The notes under the pieces are model-generated. The model was not told where the DNA came from. It searched no databases and saw only the letters and a program-made list of their open reading frames with translations. The position numbers were made by a program, and so were the translations under genes. Positions 33,673 through 38,756 of a DNA stretch of 38,756 bases are shown in pieces. Source of the DNA: Planctomycetota bacterium (GTDB lineage: Bacteria > Planctomycetota > Planctomycetia > Pirellulales > Pirellulaceae); assembly GCA_003671195.1 (NCBI GenBank), contig QWPJ01000170.1:1-38756 (forward strand), given 5' to 3'. The stretch's first letter is position 1; every line of letters begins with the position of its first letter.

Positions 33673-34338
33673 GTGCCAGGCACCGGAACCGGGCGCCAGA
33701 GGCCCTGAGTTGCTAGCAAATCCTTGCCTGACTCAACAGGTGCCTGGCACCGGAATCGGGCACCAGAGGCCCCGAGTTGCTAGCAAATCCTGGCCTGACT
33801 CAACAGGTGCCTGGCACCGGAATCGGGCGCCAGAGGCCCCGAGTTGCTAGCAAATCCTGGCCTGACTCAACAGGTGCCTGGCACCGGAATCGGGCGCCTG
33901 AGGCCGTGAGTTGCTAGCAAATCCTGGCCTGACACAACAGGTGCCTGGCACCGGAATCGGACACCAGAGGCCCTGAGTTGCTAGCAAATCCTGGCCTGAC
34001 CCAACAGGTGCCTGGCACCGGAATCGGGTGCCAGAGGCCCTGAGTTGCTAGCAAATCCTTGCCTGACTCAACAGGTGCCTGGCACCTGGTTATGGCTGGC
34101 ACCTAGTTATGATGGCTGCGCGAGAAAGGCCTCCACCGTCTGGCGACAGGTGGCTACGCCCGAGGAAGACTCAACAGGTGCCTAGCACCGGAATCGGGCG
34201 CCAGAGGCCCTGAGTTGCTAGCAAATCCTTGCCTGACTCAACAGGTGACTGGCACCTGGTTATGGCTGGCACCTAGTTATGATGGCTGCGCGAGAAAGGC
34301 CTCCACCTTCTGGCGACAGGTGGCTACGCCCGAGGAAG
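33670..34338. repeat. 67-bp tandem array with a 170-bp higher-order unit
   Basis: Full 67-bp units start at 33670, 33737, 33804, 33871, 33938, 34005 and 34175. Each begins with CAGGTGCCTGGCACCGG, whose core GGTGCC-N-GGCACC is a palindrome. Each also contains the conserved words CCAGAGGCC and TGAGTTGCTAGCAAATCC. At 34072 and 34242 the array switches to another segment, 103 bases long in its first copy, that carries TGGCACCTAGTTATGATGG and GGCGACAGGTGGCTACG. The last 67-bp unit plus this segment form a 170-bp period seen twice. Units are nearly identical, with few substitutions. Confidence 0.93.
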
Positions 34339-34355
34339 AAACTCACGTACCCCCG

Positions 34356-34385
34356 GGGCTCTGACGGCATAAGCCGACGGAGCCC
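34356..34385. terminator. Strong hairpin downstream of nrdJ
   Basis: GGGCTC (34356-34361) pairs with GAGCCC (34380-34385). An inner stem (GACGGC against GCCGAC, one mismatch) closes on an ATAA loop. It lies 27 bases after the nrdJ stop in the direction of its transcription. No T-run follows, so it may be a Rho-dependent pause or another dispersed palindromic repeat rather than a standard intrinsic terminator. Confidence 0.4.
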
Positions 34386-34411
34386 TTGAATCGATCGATA
34401 AGCGAATTCGA

Positions 34412-37400
34412 TCAGCTACAGCCAAGGCTGTTGCCGCAGTTGTGGCACAGATAGCAGTTGCCGTTGCGGACCGTGACCGATCCGCAGTTGTCGCATCCCG
34501 GAGCGTCGCTTTGGAATCGCGAAAACTGTTCGGCTCGGCTGTCCTCACGGATCGCCGTCGAGGAGACCGCCCAGGTCGGACTCTTGTCGTCGTGATTGAC
34601 GAATCGAGCTTCGGTTCGGATCGATTCGCTGGAGGACTCGGCCGACGATGCTGCCGACGATGCTGCTGACGTTGCACTCGTGGACTTGATCGTAACGATC
34701 GGAGTCGCAGCAGCTTGCTTGCCAGCTTGCTTGTTGCCTTGTTGGTTCTCATTGCCTGAGATCAAATCGGCTTTGGCCTTTTGCTCCTCGCGATAGCCAG
34801 CCAGGAACGTCAGACCCATCCAGCGGAAGATGTAGTCGACAACACTCTTGGCGATCCGGATGTCGGCATTGGTGGTATGGCCATTGGGTTCGAACCGGGT
34901 ATGGCTGAACTTATTGACCAGGACTTCCAAGGGGACGCCGTATTGCAGGGACAAGGAGATTGCCGTACCGAAACTATCCATCAGACCGCCGATGGTGCTA
35001 CCTTCTTTGGCCATGGTGATGAAGACTTCGCCTGGCCGACCGTCTGGGTAGAGTCCTACGTTGATGTAGCCTTCATGCCCGGCGATGCTGAACTTGTGGG
35101 TCACCGAGTTGCGGGTATCGGGCAATCGTTCCCGACGCACTTTGTAAACCACCTTCTCGACAACCTTGGCCGCTTCGGCCTCTTCGGCCTTTTTCGACTC
35201 GGATTTTGTCGAAAGGGGCTGGCTTTGCTTGGAACCATCGCGGTAGATCGCAACGGCTTTGAGGCCAAGTTCCCAGCCCCAATAGTAAGCGTCGGCGATG
35301 TCCTTGACGGTCGTATCCGAAGGCATGTTCACTGTCTTGCTTATCGCACCGGACAAGAACGGTTGAGCGGCGGCCATCATCTCGACGTGCGCCTGCCATC
35401 GGATGCTGCGTGTACCGTTGGCCGGGGTGAAAGCACAGTCGAAGACCGGCAAATGCTCTTGCTTGACATGCGGTGCTCCCTCGATCGTATCGCGATCGTT
35501 GATGTACTTCTCGATGTCTTTGATCTGCTCAGGTGTGTACCCGAGCTTCTGCAGACCCAAGTGAACCGAGCCGTTGACGATCTTGAGCATGCCACCGCCT
35601 GCGAGCTGCTTGTACTTGACCAGCGCGATGTCCGGTTCGATACCGGTCGTATCGCAGTCCATCATGAAGCTGATTGTTCCGGTCGGTGCAAGCACAGTGG
35701 CCTGTGCATTGCGGAACCCGTGGATTCGCCCTGCCTCCAAGACCTTGTCCCAAACCTCGCGAGCCGCGTCCTTGAGATACCTTGGACCTGCATCGGGAAT
35801 CTGCTCGACGGCGTTGCGATGCATTTGCATGACGCGCATCATCGGTTCGGAATTCTCAGGATACTCGGCAAAGGCTCCGACGACACCTGCCATCTCGGCG
35901 CTGGCCAGATTGGCCGCTCCATGGAGCAATGCGGTGATCGAGCCGCACAAGCCATGGGCCATCGGGGAATCGTAAGAAGCCCCATTGGTCATGATCAACG
36001 ACCCAAGGTTGGAGTAGCCGAGCCCTAGCGGACGGAACAGGTGGCTGTTGTAAGCGATCCTGTCGGTCGGATAGGCTGCATGGTCGACCAGGATCTCCTG
36101 AGCGATGAAGAACAATCGGCAAGCGGCCATGAAGCCTTGGTTGTCAAACGACCCGTCGGCGCGACGGAACTTCATCAAGTTGATCGAGGATAGATTGCAA
36201 GCCGTGTTGTCCAGGAACATGTATTCCGAACAAGGGTTGCTCGCGTTGATCCGTCCGCTGTTTGGGCAAGTATGCCATTGGTTGATCGTCGTGTCGTACT
36301 GAACACCCGGATCTCCGCAATTCCAAGCGCACTCGGCCATTCGGTTGAGCACCTCTCGGGCGCGGTACTTAGGTGGCGCCTCTTTCGGCTTGTCCGAAAT
36401 CCATCGCGTGCTCCAAACTTGATCGTCACGAACCGCTTGCATGAACTCATCGGTCAGACGAACCGACAAGTTCGCATTCTGGAACATCACCGACGAGTAG
36501 GCCTCGCCGTTGAAGTTCGATTCGTAACCTTCGCGGATCAGAGCGTGCGCTTTTTGCTCTTCTTTCCACTTGCACTCGATAAAGTCCATCACGTCCGGAT
36601 GCCATACCTTGATCGACTGCATCTTGGCCGCTCGCCGGGTCTTGCCCCCGGATTTGACCACCGCTGCGATCTGGTCGTAGACTCGCATGAAAGACAAAGG
36701 ACCACTGGGCTTGCCACCACCCGAGAGCTGCTCGCGACTCGAACGGATCGTCGAGAGGTCCGTCCCGGTCCCTGAACCAAACTTAAAGAGCATCGCTTCA
36801 CTCGCCGCCAGACGCATGATGTCTTCCATGTTGTCATCCACACTCTGGATGAAACAAGCCGACGCTTGCGGGTACTCGTAAGGGTTCTCGGGTTGCTCAA
36901 GCTTGCCCTCCTCGACGTTGTAGTGCCAATTGCACTTGGTACCAACGACCTGATACTGCTGGAAGAGTCCAACGTTGAACCATACCGGAGAATTGAACGA
37001 TCCGTACTGATGAAGACACAGCCAAGTCAGATCGTTGTAGAATCGCTCCGCATCTGCAGGCTGGTCAAAGTACCCGTCCTGAAGCCCCCAATCGGCAATC
37101 GTTCTTGTGACCCGATGGATCAATTGCTTGACCGAATACTCCCGCTCCTTGGTGTTCTTCGGATCCCCATAAAAGTACTTACTCACCACGACATTCGTCG
37201 CCAATTGGCTCCAGGTCGAAGGGATCTGGCAATTGGTCTGCTCGAATAGCACCTTGCCGTTCTCATCCTTGATCGCCGCACTGCGAGTCTCCCACTCGAC
37301 GGTATCAAAAGGGTCGCTCACTCCAGAAGGACAGAACCGAGTCTCGATCTTGAGTCCATTGCGATTGCCACGAAATTCCTGAGGGGTTCGAGTTCGAGTT

Positions 37401-37432
37401 TTCAGTTCGTTGCCGATTTCTGCGGTTGCCAT
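34412..37432 (-). CDS. nrdJ: Adenosylcobalamin-dependent (class II) ribonucleotide reductase
   Basis: A 1006-residue enzyme that reduces ribonucleotides to deoxyribonucleotides using B12 to start the radical. ATG 37432 was chosen because the sequence before it has no family likeness. Motifs: C193 in ASACFIQSV, GTGTDLS in the first catalytic segment, NPCSE at 399-403 with C401, and C412 in ACNLSSINLM. APTGTISFMMDCDTTGIEPD lies near residue 585. The C-terminal 30 residues form a Cys-rich zinc ribbon (CDNCGS, CYLCHNCG), probably the swinging arm that re-reduces the active site. Before it is a low-complexity linker of Q, K, S and A. A class II enzyme works with or without oxygen. No cobalamin riboswitch or NrdR box pair was evident upstream. 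Confidence 0.96.
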   Translation of the reverse strand: MATAEIGNELKTRTRTPQEFRGNRNGLKIETRFCPSGVSDPFDTVEWETRSAAIKDENGKVLFEQTNCQIPSTWSQLATNVVVSKYFYGDPKNTKEREYSVKQLIHRVTRTIADWGLQDGYFDQPADAERFYNDLTWLCLHQYGSFNSPVWFNVGLFQQYQVVGTKCNWHYNVEEGKLEQPENPYEYPQASACFIQSVDDNMEDIMRLAASEAMLFKFGSGTGTDLSTIRSSREQLSGGGKPSGPLSFMRVYDQIAAVVKSGGKTRRAAKMQSIKVWHPDVMDFIECKWKEEQKAHALIREGYESNFNGEAYSSVMFQNANLSVRLTDEFMQAVRDDQVWSTRWISDKPKEAPPKYRAREVLNRMAECAWNCGDPGVQYDTTINQWHTCPNSGRINASNPCSEYMFLDNTACNLSSINLMKFRRADGSFDNQGFMAACRLFFIAQEILVDHAAYPTDRIAYNSHLFRPLGLGYSNLGSLIMTNGASYDSPMAHGLCGSITALLHGAANLASAEMAGVVGAFAEYPENSEPMMRVMQMHRNAVEQIPDAGPRYLKDAAREVWDKVLEAGRIHGFRNAQATVLAPTGTISFMMDCDTTGIEPDIALVKYKQLAGGGMLKIVNGSVHLGLQKLGYTPEQIKDIEKYINDRDTIEGAPHVKQEHLPVFDCAFTPANGTRSIRWQAHVEMMAAAQPFLSGAISKTVNMPSDTTVKDIADAYYWGWELGLKAVAIYRDGSKQSQPLSTKSESKKAEEAEAAKVVEKVVYKVRRERLPDTRNSVTHKFSIAGHEGYINVGLYPDGRPGEVFITMAKEGSTIGGLMDSFGTAISLSLQYGVPLEVLVNKFSHTRFEPNGHTTNADIRIAKSVVDYIFRWMGLTFLAGYREEQKAKADLISGNENQQGNKQAGKQAAATPIVTIKSTSATSAASSAASSAESSSESIRTEARFVNHDDKSPTWAVSSTAIREDSRAEQFSRFQSDAPGCDNCGSVTVRNGNCYLCHNCGNSLGCS

Positions 37433-38249
37433 TGTTGTGGATTGACTCCATGAGGGGTGACTAGGGATAGAAAGCAAATAAGTTTATCTAATAGCCAAGG
37501 TTCAGTGGTTAGGGGACCGCTGAGGGGTTGGACTGGAAAAAAGGGGCCCTTACTTGCGCAACTTGGAAAAGACGGTTCCTTGCGACCTCTTGGGAGCATC
37601 TTGCTCCAAACTCCTACAAGCCTCCGACGCTTCGAATGGGGTTGCCTGGTCGCTTGCGGCAATTCCCAACCGAGGTGTCATGCAGTTCCATTATCGACCG
37701 AAAACACTACCCTTGGTAGTTTTTCTGCCGCGATGGCACTACATGTTGCGTCATGGATCCGCAGTTTATCGTTTCCAAACGCAAAGTCAACTTTTTTCTT
37801 CTCCGCGTCGCAAAGTCCACAGGAGACTAGGTTTGAGGACTAGGTAAGAAATCCTACTAGAGCCAAAAATCGACCCCAAGTGCGTTCCTAACCTACGAGG
37901 TAACCGTCAGTTAAGATAATGTGAACCGGAGCAGTGACTAGTTTGGTCACTAGGTCAAAAAACGACAAAAGATTTCTGCTACCCCCCCGATGGCTGCCCG
38001 GCAGACGGTTTCGTCGCTCGAACCTGTCTTTTTAACCGTCACTTACCCATAATGACCCCGGTGATCGATGCTCGAAGGAACGATCCTAAGCCCGTATTTG
38101 AGCTCAAACCTCATCCCGAACCGCAATCCCGAACCGCAATACAGAGCCATCCAACTATCGAAACCCCTTCGATCGATCCTCTTGCCACTTGCTCAAACCC
38201 CCGAGGCTCATCGCCCCGAGAACGGAAAGCTCTGCAACTGCGAGGCATT
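37433..38249. other. Divergent intergenic region with repeated ACTAGGT words
   Basis: About 800 bp between nrdJ (minus) and the secreted protein at the right edge (plus). Short frames here have no recognisable product. Visible structure: ACTACC-CTT-GGTAGT followed by a T-run near 37706-37725, which could terminate weakly in the plus direction. ACTAG words recur as GACTAGGT (37825-37832 and 37838-37845), GACTAGTT (37936-37943) and CACTAGGT (37948-37955). AGTGAC/GTCACT form an inverted pair (37933-37938 and 37946-37951). These could be regulatory sites for either gene. Confidence 0.4.
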
Positions 38250-38756
38250 GTGCATCTCCCACGCATTCTGACTGCATGCTTAGCCACCCTCTCCCTCGGT
38301 CTGGCGGCTCAAGCCGATTTTGTAGTCTATCGATTGCCAGGGACTCAGGTCACCGTGCTCCTGGAAGGAAAGACCAAAGGAGTTGGCCAAGGCACCTTCG
38401 AGTACACGCACCCGTCGCTCGGGACATTGACCTTCAGCCACGAAACGGCTTTGGTGATCAAAGCGCCGACGAAACTCGAGGAGTACCGACGCTTGGCAAA
38501 CGTCGCGCGTCAAGAGCAGCGGTTCGACGACTACATCCAAGCGGCCCGCTTTGCCCTGCGCAGCGGTTTTCTCGAAGAGTTCCGCGAATGCTGCAACGCG
38601 GCTTACAAAATCCAACCCGATCACCCGACCATGCTCAGGCTGCTCGAAGCTCGCAAAAGGATCAAGCAGCCAGTCATCGGTTGGGAATCCTCCGAACTGC
38701 AGTTGCGAGACTCGGTACCGATCCCATCGATGAAACTTGCCCGCAGCGATCATTAT
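38250..38756 (+). CDS. Secreted protein, 3' end outside the window (DUF1570-like context possible)
   Basis: A partial gene of 169 codons, open to the right edge. The start is GTG 38250 with GAGG at 38242-38245 just before it. It gives a textbook signal peptide: HLPRILTACLATLSLGLAAQA, cleaved before DF. The mature part has a beta-rich start (FVVYRLPGTQVTVLLEGKTKG, EYTHPSLGTLTFSHETALVI). A helical, charged segment like a single TPR pair follows (DDYIQAARFALRSGFLEEFREC, then AYKIQPDHPTMLRLLEARKRI). The visible end, PSMKLARSDHY, resembles the approach to the DUF1570 domain in planctomycete proteins, but the domain itself would lie beyond the window. Frames on the other strand here are its shadows. 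Confidence 0.75.
   Translation, partial: MHLPRILTACLATLSLGLAAQADFVVYRLPGTQVTVLLEGKTKGVGQGTFEYTHPSLGTLTFSHETALVIKAPTKLEEYRRLANVARQEQRFDDYIQAARFALRSGFLEEFRECCNAAYKIQPDHPTMLRLLEARKRIKQPVIGWESSELQLRDSVPIPSMKLARSDHY

Larger units (their letters stand above)
33531..34411. other. Repeat-filled intergenic region between SGNH hydrolase and nrdJ
   Basis: Nearly the whole 880-bp gap consists of repeats: a 9-bp tandem block (33592-33672), a 67-bp tandem array (33670-34338) and a hairpin (34356-34385). I see no gene in it. Both flanking genes are read on the minus strand, so it lies downstream of nrdJ and upstream of the SGNH hydrolase gene, whose promoter may be in the first 60 bases. Confidence 0.75.

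Noticed and set aside
33531..33719. N-terminal extension of the SGNH hydrolase
   Set aside because: It only translates the 9-bp repeat (Ile-Ser-Arg runs) and would place the signal peptide deep inside the protein.
33914..34102. Small minus-strand gene inside the 67-bp array
   Set aside because: The frame exists only because the repeat unit happens to lack stops in that phase.
33670..34338. CRISPR array
   Set aside because: Whole 67-bp units are nearly identical with no variable spacers, and no cas genes are present.
34781..36028. Plus-strand frame of 415 codons opposite nrdJ
   Set aside because: It is a shadow of the ribonucleotide reductase, whose active-site motifs are intact on the other strand.
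37457..37843. 128-codon plus-strand frame upstream of nrdJ
   Set aside because: No domain, no ribosome-binding site, and unlike codon use; it overlaps the expected nrdJ control region.
37433..37900. Cobalamin riboswitch in front of nrdJ
   Set aside because: I looked for a B12-box-like GCCACTG word and a folded leader on the minus strand and found none.
38280..38753. Minus-strand frame at the right edge
   Set aside because: The plus strand there has a GTG start with a ribosome-binding site and a textbook signal peptide; the minus frame has neither.

Overview
The window looks like chromosomal DNA of a planctomycete, most likely of the Pirellulaceae (Rhodopirellula/Blastopirellula type). The reasons are a lipid A gene set (lpxC, lpxA) next to an OmpH/Skp chaperone, a YidC insertase with a long basic C-terminal tail, a PEP-CTERM secreted protein, an FG-GAP/ASPIC-UnbV protein paired with a multihaem cytochrome, a B12-dependent ribonucleotide reductase, and many short palindromic intergenic repeats. 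This assignment is inference from gene content; no rRNA or other marker for placing it is present. No tRNA, rRNA, CRISPR array, transposase or phage gene was seen.

Left part (1-7275). A plus-strand envelope cluster runs ompH-like, lpxC, lpxA and a Gfo/Idh oxidoreductase. It is followed, convergently, by a minus-strand pair: a secreted protein with a CpaC-like N-terminal pilus/secretin module but no secretin pore, and an outer-membrane beta-barrel-like protein.

Middle (7629-19185). A long plus-strand series carries yidC with a PDZ-like insert; a periplasmic sugar-binding lipoprotein, a DUF1854 protein, a PhnP-like metallo-beta-lactamase-fold protein, a chorismate-lyase-like protein and a LarA-type nickel enzyme; then gnd (6-phosphogluconate dehydrogenase), an EF-G, and tmk overlapping the EF-G stop by one base.

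Accessory island (19186-24240). A block of interspersed hairpin repeats precedes a PEP-CTERM protein. It is followed by a minus-strand operon of a YtrA-type GntR repressor, an ABC ATPase and a large ABC permease. The operon has a readable sigma70-type promoter overlapped by an inverted repeat that probably is the repressor operator.

Right part (24530-38756). On the plus strand lie yacG, a multi-pass membrane protein, a small secreted protein, a 985-residue fusion of a membrane domain, pentahaem cytochrome c and TPR-like tail, an FG-GAP/ASPIC protein and cutC. On the minus strand are an SGNH hydrolase and the class II ribonucleotide reductase, separated by a 67-bp tandem array. At the right edge a secreted protein starts from GTG and runs off the window. 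The cytochrome/FG-GAP pair is the best candidate for an under-described system; the repeat arrays are the most conspicuous unexplained non-coding structure.
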